Shown: piece after piece, positions 8,639 to 17,014 of the stretch
Position numbering within the stretch: the stretch's first letter is position 1
Layout of the letters: every line of letters starts with the position of its first letter
Assembly: GCF_900103265.1 (NCBI RefSeq)
Contig: NZ_FMWX01000012.1
Coordinates: forward strand, 1-64,000
Origin: Sphingomonas sp. NFR15
GTDB taxonomy: Bacteria; Pseudomonadota; Alphaproteobacteria; Sphingomonadales; Sphingomonadaceae
DNA length: 64,000 bases
Reading direction: 5' to 3'
The notes under the pieces: model-generated
The model's input: only the letters and a program-made list of their open reading frames with translations
Databases searched by the model: none
What the model was told of the DNA's origin: nothing
Program-made: the position numbers and the translations under genes

Positions 8639-9701
8639 AGCCCATAATCTCCTGCTCGAGCTTCTTCGCCATCTCTTCGATGTTCTCGGGCGGCCAGCCG
8701 GGGATTTCCATGCCCAGGCGGAGACCCATCGAAGACAGCACTTCCTTGATCTCGTTGAGCGACTTGCGGCCGAAGTTCGGCGTGCGCAGCATCTCGGCTT
8801 CGGTCTTCTGGACCAGATCGCCGATGTAGATGATGTTGTCGTTCTTGAGGCAGTTGGCCGAACGAACCGAGAGTTCGAGCTCGTCGACCTTCTTGAGCAG
8901 GTAGCGGTTGATCTGCTGGGTATCACCCGACACCTCACTCGCCGCCGCCGGCGCCGCGACGCCGATCGGTGCAGACCGCGTCATCGCCGAATCGTCGAAG
9001 TGGACGAACAGCGCCAACTGGTCCTGCAGGATGCGACCGGCATAGCCGACCGCGTCCTCGGGGGTGACGGTGCCGTCGGTCTCGACCGTCAGCGTCAGCT
9101 TGTCGTAATCGAGTTCCTGCCCGACGCGGGTGTTCTCGACCTTGTACGAGACCTGCCGCACCGGCGAGTACAGGGCATCGACCGGGATGAGGCCGATCGG
9201 CGCATCGGCCGGACGGTTGGCGACCGCCGCGACATAGCCCTTACCGACATCGGCGGTGAGTTCCATGTTGAGTGTCGCGCCATCGTCGAGATGGCACAGC
9301 ACCAGCTTGGGGTTCATCACTTCGATGTCGCCCGTCACCGCGATGTCGCCCGCCGTGACCGTGGCCGGCCCGGTCGCCGAGAGCTGGAGGCGCTTCGGCC
9401 CCTCGCCCTGCATGCGCAGCGCGATCTGCTTTACGTTGAGCACGATGTCGGTCACGTCCTCGCGCACGCCAGCGAGCGACGAGAATTCGTGCAGGACGTT
9501 CTCGATCTTGATCGAGGTGACGGCGGCACCCTGAAGCGACGACAGCAGCACGCGGCGCAGCGCATTGCCGAGCGTGAGGCCGAAGCCGCGCTCGAGCGGC
9601 TCGGCGACGAAGGTCGCCTTGCGCTTGGCGTCGCCGCCCGGCTTCACTTCGAGGCCGTTGGGCTTCTTCAATTCCTGCCAGTTCTTAGCATTGACGGACA
9701 C
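8637..9701 (-). CDS. rpoA: DNA-directed RNA polymerase alpha subunit
   Basis: Assembles RNA polymerase and contacts UP elements and activators. The N-terminal dimerisation domain (about 1-235) contains VAEPLERGFGLTLGNALRR and LLSSLQGAAVTSIKI. A linker of ~25 residues rich in Ala follows. The C-terminal DNA-binding domain (about 265-335) contains ELELSVRSANCLKNDNIIYI and LRTPNFGRKSLNEIKE. The length of 354 is slightly above E. coli (329) because of linker and C-terminal residues. It sits in the usual place between rpsK and rplQ. Confidence 0.99.
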   Translation of the reverse strand: MSVNAKNWQELKKPNGLEVKPGGDAKRKATFVAEPLERGFGLTLGNALRRVLLSSLQGAAVTSIKIENVLHEFSSLAGVREDVTDIVLNVKQIALRMQGEGPKRLQLSATGPATVTAGDIAVTGDIEVMNPKLVLCHLDDGATLNMELTADVGKGYVAAVANRPADAPIGLIPVDALYSPVRQVSYKVENTRVGQELDYDKLTLTVETDGTVTPEDAVGYAGRILQDQLALFVHFDDSAMTRSAPIGVAAPAAASEVSGDTQQINRYLLKKVDELELSVRSANCLKNDNIIYIGDLVQKTEAEMLRTPNFGRKSLNEIKEVLSSMGLRLGMEIPGWPPENIEEMAKKLEQEIMG

Positions 9702-9798
9702 GGGCTTCCCCTTGGTTTTGGGCGGGAGCAGGAGGGCAACTCCGGCCTAGGGCGACTCGTCCGCGCCGCGTGATCAATCGCGCGCGGACGAGACGAAT

Positions 9799-10188
9799 TC
9801 AGACGCGGCGGCGCTTCGAGGGGCGAACGCCGTTGTGCGGGATCGAGGTGACATCCCGGATCGAGGTGATCTGGAAGCCGACCGCCTGAAGCGCGCGCAG
9901 CGCCGACTCACGGCCCGAACCCGGACCCTTGACTTCGACTTCAAGCGTGCGGACGCCGTGCTCGGCCGCCTTCTTGCCAGCGTCCTCGGCGGCGACCTGG
10001 GCCGCATAAGGGGTCGACTTGCGGCTGCCCTTGAAGCCCATCATGCCCGCCGACGACCACGAGATCGCATTGCCCTGGGCATCGGTGATGGTGATCATGG
10101 TGTTGTTGAAGCTGGCGTTCACATGGGCGACGCCCGAGGTGATGTTCTTCCGCTCGCGGCGCTTGATGCGCTGTGGTTCGCGTGCCAT
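9799..10188 (-). CDS. rpsK: 30S ribosomal protein S11
   Basis: Small-subunit platform protein that contacts 16S rRNA near the E site. The 129 residues match the family length. They contain GVAHVNASFNNTMITITDAQGN and end IPHNGVRPSKRRRV, the strongly conserved basic tail. The order rpsM-rpsK-rpoA-rplQ is the standard alpha operon. Confidence 0.99.
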   Translation of the reverse strand: MAREPQRIKRRERKNITSGVAHVNASFNNTMITITDAQGNAISWSSAGMMGFKGSRKSTPYAAQVAAEDAGKKAAEHGVRTLEVEVKGPGSGRESALRALQAVGFQITSIRDVTSIPHNGVRPSKRRRV

Positions 10189-10284
10189 TTTTTCGTCCTG
10201 TTCCTATATCCTGAGCGGAAGGCGGCAGCGCTGAGCGTGACCGCCTCCGACGTAAAAGAGGTAAAGATCGCCTAGAGCGACCTC

Positions 10285-10653
10285 TTACTTCTTCTTACCC
10301 GCGATCGGCTTGGCCTTGCCCTTGCGGGTGCGCGCGTTGGTATGCGTGCGCTGGCCGCGGACCGGCAGGCCCTTGCGGTGACGCAGGCCGCGATAGCAGG
10401 CGAGGTCCATCAGACGCTTGATGTTCATCGCGGTCTGGCGGCGCAGATCGCCCTCGACCGTGTGATCGGCGTCGATCGTCTCGCGGATCTGCAGCACTTC
10501 CGAATCGGTGAGATCCTGAACGCGGCGCTCCGGCGCGATGCCCAGCTTGGCGGTGATTTCCTTCGCCTTGGTATCGCCGATACCGTGGATATAGGTCAGC
10601 GCGATCACCACGCGCTTGTTGGTCGGGATGTTGACGCCCGCGATACGTGCCAT
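10285..10653 (-). CDS. rpsM: 30S ribosomal protein S13
   Basis: Small-subunit head protein that bridges to the large subunit and contacts P-site tRNA. The start MARIAGVNIPTNKR is the family N-terminus, fixing the ATG at 10653; an in-frame upstream extension has no counterpart. The tail RGQRTHTNARTRKGKAKPIA is conserved. It is first in the alpha operon. A CTTGACA element ~155 nt upstream suggests a promoter of its own, needed because unrelated genes separate it from adk. Confidence 0.99.
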   Translation of the reverse strand: MARIAGVNIPTNKRVVIALTYIHGIGDTKAKEITAKLGIAPERRVQDLTDSEVLQIRETIDADHTVEGDLRRQTAMNIKRLMDLACYRGLRHRKGLPVRGQRTHTNARTRKGKAKPIAGKKK

Positions 10654-10783
10654 GAAACTCTTTCTCCTGCTCCACAGGGTCTGCATGGCTGCACACCCCA
10701 TCTCAACGCGTTGCCTGTTCCAACACGCACGATTGCGGCGCGCGCCATGAGCGCCGCCGTAGCCGGTGTGTCGGAGGGAAGCG

Positions 10784-10812
10784 CACGTAAGGGTTCGGCT
10801 CTACGCTGTCAA
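10784..10812 (-). promoter_or_regulatory. candidate sigma-70 promoter of the rpsM operon
   Basis: On the minus strand a consensus TTGACA (10807-10812, in CTTGACA) is followed after 17 nt by a weak -10-like TACGTG. The -35 hexamer is perfect, whereas the -10 is poor. It lies just after the histidine kinase stop and would give an rpsM leader of about 125 nt. This is a prediction only. Confidence 0.4.
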
Positions 10813-10836
10813 GCGAGTCGAAGCGGCGCATCGGCG

Positions 10837-12225
10837 CTATAATGGTACGACAATGGTGACGATCAGCCCCGGCGCATTGTCACCCAATTCGAGCCGGCCA
10901 CCATGCAGCCGCGCGACCGCTTCGACCAGCGCCATCCCCAGCCCCGCACCCGGCGTGGTGCGCGCGCGGTCGAGCCGGCCGAAACGGCGTAGCGCCTGGG
11001 CGCGGTCGGCCTCGGCGATGCCGGGGCCGCGATCCTCGACCTGGAAACGCAACCAGCCTCCCTCCGGGATCAGCCGCAACGTCACCGCCCCGCCCGCGCC
11101 GGCGTGCCGCAAGGCATTGTCGATCAGATTGGTGATGGCCTGCGTCATCAACTCGCGGTGCAGGACCACGCGCGCGGCCTCACCCTCAATCGCGGTCGTG
11201 AACACCATCCCGGCATCCTCGACGACCGGCGCGTACAGTTCGGCGATCTCCTCGACCAGCGCGACGGGATCGACGCTGGTGAAGCGGTCGCGCGACACCG
11301 ATTCCGCGCGGCTGATCTCGATCAGCGTCGTCAGCATCCGCATCACCAGATCGGTCTCCACCAGCAGCCCGCTCATCGCCGCCTCGCGCTGTTCGGGCTC
11401 GGCGTGAAGGACGGCGGCCTCGGCCTTGCTGCGCAACCGCGCGAGCGGCGAGCGCAGATCGTGCGCGAAGCCGTCGGTGACGACGCGCAGCTCCGCCATC
11501 AGCCGCTCGAGCTTGTCGAGCATCGCGTTGAGCCGTGACGCCAGCCGGTCGAACGCGTCCTGCCCGCCGGCCAGCCCCTGCACCCGCCGCGTCAGATCGC
11601 CGGCGGCGACTCCTTCGACCACGTCGGACACTTCGTTGAGACGGTGGCCGACGTAGCGGGTCACGGCCAATCCGACGAGAATGCCCAGCGCGAGCGAGAG
11701 CAACGTCGCCGCCACCATCGCCTGTTCGATGCCGCGCTGTTCCTGCTCCCAATCGTCGAGCAGCCGGCCGCTGATGAGGAAATCCGGGCCGAGCCGCCGC
11801 ACCGAATAGCCTGCCTCACGTTCGGACCAAGGCCGATCACCGCCGAGCGTCCCGATCCGGAAGGTGACCGATTCGGGCGCGCCGACCAGCGTGATGTCGC
11901 GTGGGCCGACGCCGATCCGCCGCTGGCCGCCACCATCCACCACCGCGAGGATCAACGAGATATCCCCGGGCGCCCGCGCTTCCGCGATCGCCCGCGACAG
12001 CGCGGGCAGGCCACCGGAACGCCACACCGAGACCAGCGCGTCGGATTGCTCGATCGTGTCGCGCCGGAGCGCGTCGATCGAATCGTCATGGATCTGCCGC
12101 CACACGAACGCGACCAGCACGAGGTTCGAGATCAGCGCCAGCCCGATCGCCAGCAGCGCGATGCGCGCCGTGACGGTGAGGCGAAACGGGCGCTTAGCCG
12201 TCGGCAGAGAGTCGGTATCCGGCAC
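10837..12225 (-). CDS. sensor histidine kinase of a two-component system
   Basis: Membrane sensor kinase. Numbered from GTG 12225 there is a transmembrane helix at about 20-42 (IALLAIGLALISNLVLVAFV) and a periplasmic sensor region of ~120 residues. A second helix (TLLSLALGILVGLAVTRYVG) is followed by HAMP, and then HisKA with the phospho-acceptor His255 in DGFAHDLRSPLARLR. The ATPase motifs are N box NLIDNALRHAG, G1 DRGPGIAEAD and G2 GAGLGMALVE. The start is uncertain: ATGs at 12261 and 12297 are also in frame, and all overlap the upstream response regulator (TAA at 12194), implying translational coupling. The signal is unknown. Confidence 0.93.
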   Translation of the reverse strand: MPDTDSLPTAKRPFRLTVTARIALLAIGLALISNLVLVAFVWRQIHDDSIDALRRDTIEQSDALVSVWRSGGLPALSRAIAEARAPGDISLILAVVDGGGQRRIGVGPRDITLVGAPESVTFRIGTLGGDRPWSEREAGYSVRRLGPDFLISGRLLDDWEQEQRGIEQAMVAATLLSLALGILVGLAVTRYVGHRLNEVSDVVEGVAAGDLTRRVQGLAGGQDAFDRLASRLNAMLDKLERLMAELRVVTDGFAHDLRSPLARLRSKAEAAVLHAEPEQREAAMSGLLVETDLVMRMLTTLIEISRAESVSRDRFTSVDPVALVEEIAELYAPVVEDAGMVFTTAIEGEAARVVLHRELMTQAITNLIDNALRHAGAGGAVTLRLIPEGGWLRFQVEDRGPGIAEADRAQALRRFGRLDRARTTPGAGLGMALVEAVARLHGGRLELGDNAPGLIVTIVVPL

Positions 12226-12898
12226 CGCGCACGGTATGGAGGATCGGCGCGCGGAAGCCATCCTCGATCTTGCGCCGCAGCCGCCCGATGTGAACATCGA
12301 CGACGTTCGAACCCGGATCGAAATGGTAGTTCCAGATCTTCTCGAGCATCATCGTGCGCGTCACCACCTGCCCCGCGTGCCGCGCCAGATATTCGAGCAG
12401 GTTGAACTCGCGCGCGCCGAGCGGGATTGCGCGCCCCTCGCGTGTGACCGTCCGCGCGAGCAGATCGATTTCCAGATCGCCGACGCTGAGCTTGGTCACC
12501 TGGTTCTTGGATACCGCGAGATCGACCCGGCGCAGCAGCGCCTCGATCCGCGCGAACAGTTCGGCGAAGGAGAAGGGTTTGCACAGATAATCGTCGGCAC
12601 CCGCCTTCAGCCCGTCGATACGATCATCGACGGTGGCGAGCGCGGAGAGCATCAGCACCGGCGTGCGAATCCCCGCCGCGCGGATCGCCCCGATCATCGC
12701 GAGGCCGTCGAGCCCCGGCAGCATGCGGTCGGCGATGACGAGATCGAAAATGCCTTCGCTGGCAAGGAACAGCCCGTCGCGTCCGTCGCTGGCGGTCTCG
12801 ATGGAAAACCCCGCCTCACCCAGCCCCTTGGCCAGATAGGCGGCGGTACCGGCGTCATCTTCGACGATCAGGATCTTGCGGGTCATGGGCTGCGACAT
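12194..12898 (-). CDS. OmpR-family response regulator
   Basis: DNA-binding partner of the kinase encoded immediately downstream. The receiver domain (about 7-118) has the acidic pair in IVEDDAG, phospho-acceptor Asp57 in VIADRMLPGLDG and Lys107 in DDYLCKPF. The C-terminal winged-helix OmpR domain (about 135-232) includes GAREFNLLEYLARHAGQVVT and VDVHIGRLRRKIE. The start MSQPMTRKILIVEDD at 12898 fits the family; a second Met four codons later is an alternative. The gene is divergent from the methyltransferase-like gene at 13180. Confidence 0.95.
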   Translation of the reverse strand: MSQPMTRKILIVEDDAGTAAYLAKGLGEAGFSIETASDGRDGLFLASEGIFDLVIADRMLPGLDGLAMIGAIRAAGIRTPVLMLSALATVDDRIDGLKAGADDYLCKPFSFAELFARIEALLRRVDLAVSKNQVTKLSVGDLEIDLLARTVTREGRAIPLGAREFNLLEYLARHAGQVVTRTMMLEKIWNYHFDPGSNVVDVHIGRLRRKIEDGFRAPILHTVRGAGYRLSADG

Positions 12899-12931
12899 TC
12901 CGGACGGGCCCTTTAGCCTAGAACGGATTGA

Positions 12932-12961
12932 GGCCGGCGGAAAGACAACCTTCCGCCGGCC
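12932..12961. other. 11-bp perfect hairpin in the divergent intergenic region
   Basis: GGCCGGCGGAA (12932-12942) and TTCCGCCGGCC (12951-12961) flank eight bases. It lies 33 nt upstream of the response-regulator start, in its probable 5' leader or as an operator. There is no U-run. Function is not evident. Confidence 0.45.
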
Positions 12962-13179
12962 AACGGCGCCCCCGGGAGTGCGGACGCCGATCTCGAAAAT
13001 CTCTTGGGCCAAGCGCATCGGCCATGCCGCCTTCCTAGCGGAGGCGCGGAAGCGATTCGGTGAAGCGAGCATGACGAAGCCGTCATATTCCAATTCGCAC
13101 CGAATCGGATCAACGGCTGACCGACACGGCGGCCGGCGCGGTGTACCGCGCACGGAGGATCAGGAGAGGAAAGCTTGCG

Positions 13180-13875
13180 ATGACAAGCGCCACGTCACTC
13201 GTTCGTCAGGTCGCGCGCCGTGCCGGGCTGTTGCCGCGCGATTACGCCTCGGCCGCCTTCGGGGTGCCGAGGCGCTGGTCCAACGCGGAACTGCGCCGCT
13301 TCGCACCTTTGTTCGAAGGCGCCGCCGTCAACGTGAGCGCCTGGGAGGACCGCGACAAGGAAGGCCGATTCTATCGCAGCTATTTCGTTTCGGCGTCGTC
13401 GTGGAGCATCACGAACTTCGGCACCGACCAGGGCGCGCTCCAGGGCGCGGACAACGAAATCTTCCTCGATCTGGAAGCGGAATTGCCGCCATCTCTCTCG
13501 CGCAAGTTCGCGACCGTGTTCAACCACACGACGCTGGAGCACATCTGGAACTTCCGACTGGCGTTCCACAATCTGTGCGCCATGTCATCGGACGTCGTCA
13601 TCATCGTCCTGCCGTGGCTACAGCCTCAGCATGCCGATTACGGGGACTATTGGCGGTTCTCGCCGCAAGCGACCACGCGATTGTTCGAGGAAGAAGGCTT
13701 CGAGCCGCTGTATCTCTCATGGACGCAGACCCCGAACGCCGCGGTCTACATCTTCGCGATCGCGTCGCGACAGCACGGCAAATGGAACGCCCATTTCCCC
13801 GCGCCGCCCATCCGCTCATGCGATCCGGCGTCCCTGCTCACCACCAAGGGCGCGGCCGGCACATGCGCGTTCTGA
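13180..13875 (+). CDS. methyltransferase-like protein lacking a clear SAM-binding motif
   Basis: The start at ATG 13180 is supported by AGGAGAGGA at 13162-13170. The 231-residue protein resembles the second half of class I methyltransferases. NHTTLEHIWNFRLAFHNLC matches the family's LEH-containing post-motif helix, VVIIVLPWLQPQ the following strand, and DYGDYWRFSPQATTRLFEEE the D-Y-x-R-F-S-P segment with its downstream glycine. The usual glycine-rich motif I (D-x-G-x-G-x-G) is not visible in the N-terminal half, which instead reads VSASSWSITNFGTDQG. It may therefore be catalytically altered. It is the only plus-strand gene within the ribosomal superoperon region. Confidence 0.7.
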   Translation: MTSATSLVRQVARRAGLLPRDYASAAFGVPRRWSNAELRRFAPLFEGAAVNVSAWEDRDKEGRFYRSYFVSASSWSITNFGTDQGALQGADNEIFLDLEAELPPSLSRKFATVFNHTTLEHIWNFRLAFHNLCAMSSDVVIIVLPWLQPQHADYGDYWRFSPQATTRLFEEEGFEPLYLSWTQTPNAAVYIFAIASRQHGKWNAHFPAPPIRSCDPASLLTTKGAAGTCAF

Positions 13876-13902
13876 ACGCGCGCGCGCGCCGACCCAGCCG
13901 CG

Positions 13903-14550
13903 CTACCGGTCGAGCACACTCGCGATCTGCGCGCTCACCTCGTCGATATCGGCCATGCCGTCGACCTTCGCCACGATGCCGCGCGCCTCGTACAGCGGCA
14001 GGATCGGCAGCGTCTTGGCGCGATATTCGGCCATCCGCGTGCGCACGGTTTCCTCATTATCGTCCGGGCGGCGCTTGAACTCGGTCGAGCCGCACACGTC
14101 GCAGACGCCCGCGACGAGGGGCTGCTTGAAATGATCGTGATAGCCTGCGCCGCATTTGGCGCAGGTGTACCGCCCGACGATGCGCTCGACGAGCGCATCC
14201 TCGTTCACCTCGAGTTCGACCACGACGTCGAGCTTGCGGCCATGCCGCGCGAGAATCACATCAAGCGACTCGGCCTGCGCCGCGGTGCGCGGATAGCCGT
14301 CGAAGATCGTGCCCTGCTCGGCCGAAAGCGTGCCGAGCTTCTCGTCGATCAGCGCCGAGACGATCTCGTCGGAGACGAGCGCACCCGAATCCATCACCGC
14401 CGCGACCTGATGACCCAGGGGCGTGTCCGCCTTGCGCGCGGCGCGCAGCATGTCGCCGGTCGAGAGCTGCACCATCCCGCGCTCGGCTTCGAGCCGGCTC
14501 GCCTGCGTGCCCTTGCCCGCTCCCGGCGGCCCAAGCAGAATGATGTTCAC
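13903..14550 (-). CDS. adk: adenylate kinase with zinc-type lid
   Basis: Interconverts ATP + AMP and 2 ADP. The P-loop GPPGAGKGTQ is at 7-16, with the AMP-binding segment STGDMLR after it. The lid domain (about 127-160) carries four cysteines, Cys130-x2-Cys133 and Cys150-x2-Cys153, the zinc-binding form found in Gram-positives and many alphaproteobacteria. The length of 215 is normal. It lies downstream of secY as in many bacteria, but here it ends the spc segment because two regulators and a plus-strand gene follow before rpsM. Confidence 0.98.
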   Translation of the reverse strand: MNIILLGPPGAGKGTQASRLEAERGMVQLSTGDMLRAARKADTPLGHQVAAVMDSGALVSDEIVSALIDEKLGTLSAEQGTIFDGYPRTAAQAESLDVILARHGRKLDVVVELEVNEDALVERIVGRYTCAKCGAGYHDHFKQPLVAGVCDVCGSTEFKRRPDDNEETVRTRMAEYRAKTLPILPLYEARGIVAKVDGMADIDEVSAQIASVLDR

Positions 14551-14583
14551 GAGTCTCCGTCCCCTATTCTCTCTCCGCCCCGC

Positions 14584-15948
14584 TTAACGCAGGCGGCCGC
14601 CCTTCAGCTTCGATTTCTTGATTAGATCGCCATATTGATGCGCGAGCAAGTGGCTCTGGATCTGGGTCACCGTGTCCATCGTCACGTTGACGACGATCAG
14701 CAGGCTCGTGCCGCCCAGGTAGAAGGGGATCTGCAGCATCGAAACCAGCTCTTCGGGCAGCAGGCAGATGATCGCCAGATAGCCCGCGCCGATCACGGTG
14801 ATGCGCGTCAGCACGTAATCGAAATACATCTCGGTGTTCTTGCCGGGGCGAATGCCGGGGATGAAGCCGCCGTAGCGCTTCAGATTGTCCGCCGTCTCCT
14901 CCGGATTGAACACGACCGCGGTGTAGAAGAACGAGAAGAAGATGATGCCCGCCCCGTAGAGGAGCATGTACACCGGCGAACCGTGTTGGAGATACTGGTT
15001 GAGCGTCAGGATGACGTCGCTCCACCAGCTATTGCCCTCCACCCGCTTGCCCGCGAACTGCATGATCGTCAGCGGCATCAGCAGCAGCGACGAGGCGAAG
15101 ATCGGCGGGATCACGCCGGCGGTGTTGATCTTGAGCGGCAGATGGCTGCGATCGGCCTGCATGCCGCGCTGGGTCTGGCGCTTGGGATATTGGATCAGGA
15201 TGCGGCGCTGGGCGCGCTCCATGAAGCAGATGAACAGGACGAGGCCGACGACGGCGACGATGATGCCCACGATCCGGAAACCGTCGAGATTGCCCGAACG
15301 GCCGCCCTCGAACAGATTGTAGAGCGTCGTCGGGAGGTTCGCGACGATGCCGGCCATGATGATGAGCGACATGCCGTTGCCGATGCCGCGGCTGGTGATC
15401 TGCTCACCGATCCACATCAGGAACATCGTGCCGCCGATCAGCGAGATGACGGCGGCGATGCGGAACATCATGCCGGGATCGACCACCGCCTGGACGCCCT
15501 GGTTGGCGCCGAGCGTCTCGAGGCCGACCGCGATGAAATAGCCCTGCACCGCCGTGAGCGCGACCGTGCCGTAGCGGGTATATTGGTTGAGGCGCTTGCG
15601 CCCGCTCTCGCCTTCCTTCTTAATCGCGGCCAGCGTCGGCGACAGCGAGGTGGCGAGCTGGATCACGATCGAGGCGGTGATGTAGGGCATCACGCCGAGC
15701 GCGGTCAGGCTCATCCGCTTGAGCGAGCCGCCCGAGAAGGCGTTGAAGAAATCGAGCACGCCCCCGCTCGTCGATTGCGAGAGCTGGCTGAGCGCGGTCG
15801 GGTCGATGCCGGGCAGCGGCACATAGCTGAGCAGCCGGAACACGATCAGCGCGCCGATCGTGAACCACAGGCGCTTCTTGAGATCGGTCGCCTGTGCGAA
15901 TTTCGACAGGCTGATGCTGGATGCCATCTGGTCGGCTGCGGATGCCAT
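14584..15948 (-). CDS. secY: preprotein translocase subunit SecY
   Basis: Central channel of the Sec translocon in the inner membrane. The 454 residues contain about ten transmembrane helices, including LWFTIGALIVFRLLSYVPLP near the N-terminus and the signature GVMPYITASIVIQL. The pore region and the cytoplasmic loop RRILIQYPKRQ are recognisable. It lies after rplO and before adk, the standard spc-operon position. The 5' gap of ~170 nt holds a strong hairpin. Confidence 0.98.
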   Translation of the reverse strand: MASAADQMASSISLSKFAQATDLKKRLWFTIGALIVFRLLSYVPLPGIDPTALSQLSQSTSGGVLDFFNAFSGGSLKRMSLTALGVMPYITASIVIQLATSLSPTLAAIKKEGESGRKRLNQYTRYGTVALTAVQGYFIAVGLETLGANQGVQAVVDPGMMFRIAAVISLIGGTMFLMWIGEQITSRGIGNGMSLIIMAGIVANLPTTLYNLFEGGRSGNLDGFRIVGIIVAVVGLVLFICFMERAQRRILIQYPKRQTQRGMQADRSHLPLKINTAGVIPPIFASSLLLMPLTIMQFAGKRVEGNSWWSDVILTLNQYLQHGSPVYMLLYGAGIIFFSFFYTAVVFNPEETADNLKRYGGFIPGIRPGKNTEMYFDYVLTRITVIGAGYLAIICLLPEELVSMLQIPFYLGGTSLLIVVNVTMDTVTQIQSHLLAHQYGDLIKKSKLKGGRLR

Positions 15949-16082
15949 GCTGGAAATCGTCCCGAACTACGGTCTAGGAAACAAAAGCGGCGGAAAGCGT
16001 TTAACCGCCCCGCCGCTCATATAGTCATGCGTTTGGGGTTGCCTAGCGCCATTGTGCCGCCGCGCCCGGCGGGGACGCCGCA

Positions 16083-16110
16083 GCCCGCTCCAGATTTCGC
16101 TGGAGCGGGC
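16083..16110. other. GC-rich hairpin between rplO and secY
   Basis: GCCCGCTCCAG (16083-16093) and CTGGAGCGGGC (16100-16110) form a perfect 11-bp stem with a six-base loop, eight bases after the rplO stop on the minus strand. It has no U-run, so it looks more like a processing or stability element than a full terminator. Confidence 0.5.
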
Positions 16111-16117
16111 CGGCGGA

Positions 16118-16669
16118 TCACGCCTTGAACGACGCCTTGTGCGCCTTGCGCTCGGCGTACTTGACGCCCTTCTTCGCGGCAGCCTTTTCGGCGGCGGGGA
16201 CGACCGCGATCACCGAAACCGAGCCGCCCGCCTTCTCGACCGCCTCGATCGCGCCCTTCGAGGCGCCGGCGACGGTGAAGGTCAGCTTCGCGGTCAGTTC
16301 GCCCTTACCCAGCAGACGGACGCCGTCCTTGCCGCCGCGTGCGAGGCCAGCGGCCTTGAGCGACTCGTGATCGAGCGCTGCGCCAGCGGCGATCTTGCCG
16401 GCATCCACCGCCTTCTGGATCGCGCCCAGGTTCACCTCGGCATAATCCTTGGCGAAGATGTTGTTGAAGCCACGCTTCGGCAGGCGCATGTGGAGCGGCA
16501 TCTGGCCGCCCTCGAAGCCGGCGATGCTGACGCCCTCGCGGCTCTTCTGACCCTTCTGGCCGCGCCCGGCGGTCTTGCCCTTGCCGGAACCGATACCACG
16601 GCCGACACGCATTTTGGACTTACGGGCGCCCGCGTTGTCGCGGATTTCGTTCAACTTCATAGGATGCAC
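16118..16669 (-). CDS. rplO: 50S ribosomal protein L15
   Basis: Late-assembly large-subunit protein. The N-terminus MKLNEIRDNAGARKSKMRVG and the glycine-rich segment GRGIGSGKGKTAGRGQKGQK are typical. The length of 183 exceeds the common ~145 because of an Ala/Lys-rich C-terminal extension after residue ~150 (AAEKAAAKKGVKYAERKAHK). In the frame shown, two residues (Met-His) precede the canonical Met-Lys-Leu-Asn start, so the true ATG is probably 16663. Confidence 0.96.
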   Translation of the reverse strand: MHPMKLNEIRDNAGARKSKMRVGRGIGSGKGKTAGRGQKGQKSREGVSIAGFEGGQMPLHMRLPKRGFNNIFAKDYAEVNLGAIQKAVDAGKIAAGAALDHESLKAAGLARGGKDGVRLLGKGELTAKLTFTVAGASKGAIEAVEKAGGSVSVIAVVPAAEKAAAKKGVKYAERKAHKASFKA

Positions 16670-16780
16670 TCGCTTTCGCTTTTGTCGCGCTGATGGATTG
16701 GAAGGCGGAGCGTTTAACGAGACGTTCCACCCTTGTCACGCTGATTCTAGGCCACGAAGAACGCCGCGGCCTCACATAGA

Positions 16781-16807
16781 AAGGGCCGCCACGCAGTGAC
16801 GGCCCTT
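16781..16807 (-). terminator. terminator-like hairpin between rpmD and rplO
   Basis: On the minus strand AAGGGCCG and CGGCCCTT close an 11-base loop and are followed by TCTATG. The stem is compact, but the U-run is only a T-rich stub. Inside the ribosomal operon it would give partial attenuation at most. The flanking 160-nt gap is otherwise empty. Confidence 0.4.
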
Positions 16808-16832
16808 CCCTGTTATCGATGCCGAGCGAAGC

Positions 16833-17009
16833 TTACGCTTCGATCTTCACCATGTGCGCGACCTTGCGGATCATGCCCCGAACCTCGGGGGTGTCCTCCA
16901 GCTCGCGCGTGCGGTGCATCTTGTTGAGGCCGAGACCGATCAGCGTCGCGCGCTGGTCCTTCTCGCGGCGGATCGGCGAACCGGTCTGCGTGATCTTGAT
17001 GGTTGCCAT
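16833..17009 (-). CDS. rpmD: 50S ribosomal protein L30
   Basis: A 58-residue protein read directly from the sequence: MATIKITQTGSPIRREKDQR, then ATLIGLGLNKMHRTRELEDT, then an ending in VAHMVKIEA. The RATLIGLGLNKMHRTRELEDTP block is the L30 signature. It lies between rpsE and rplO as in other proteobacteria, five bases after the rpsE stop. Confidence 0.97.
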   Translation of the reverse strand: MATIKITQTGSPIRREKDQRATLIGLGLNKMHRTRELEDTPEVRGMIRKVAHMVKIEA

Positions 17010-17014
17010 GTGTC

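Noticed and set aside
10838..10843. TATAAT on the plus strand at the end of the kinase gene
   Set aside because: It overlaps the kinase stop, has no -35 at proper distance and points toward no plus-strand gene.
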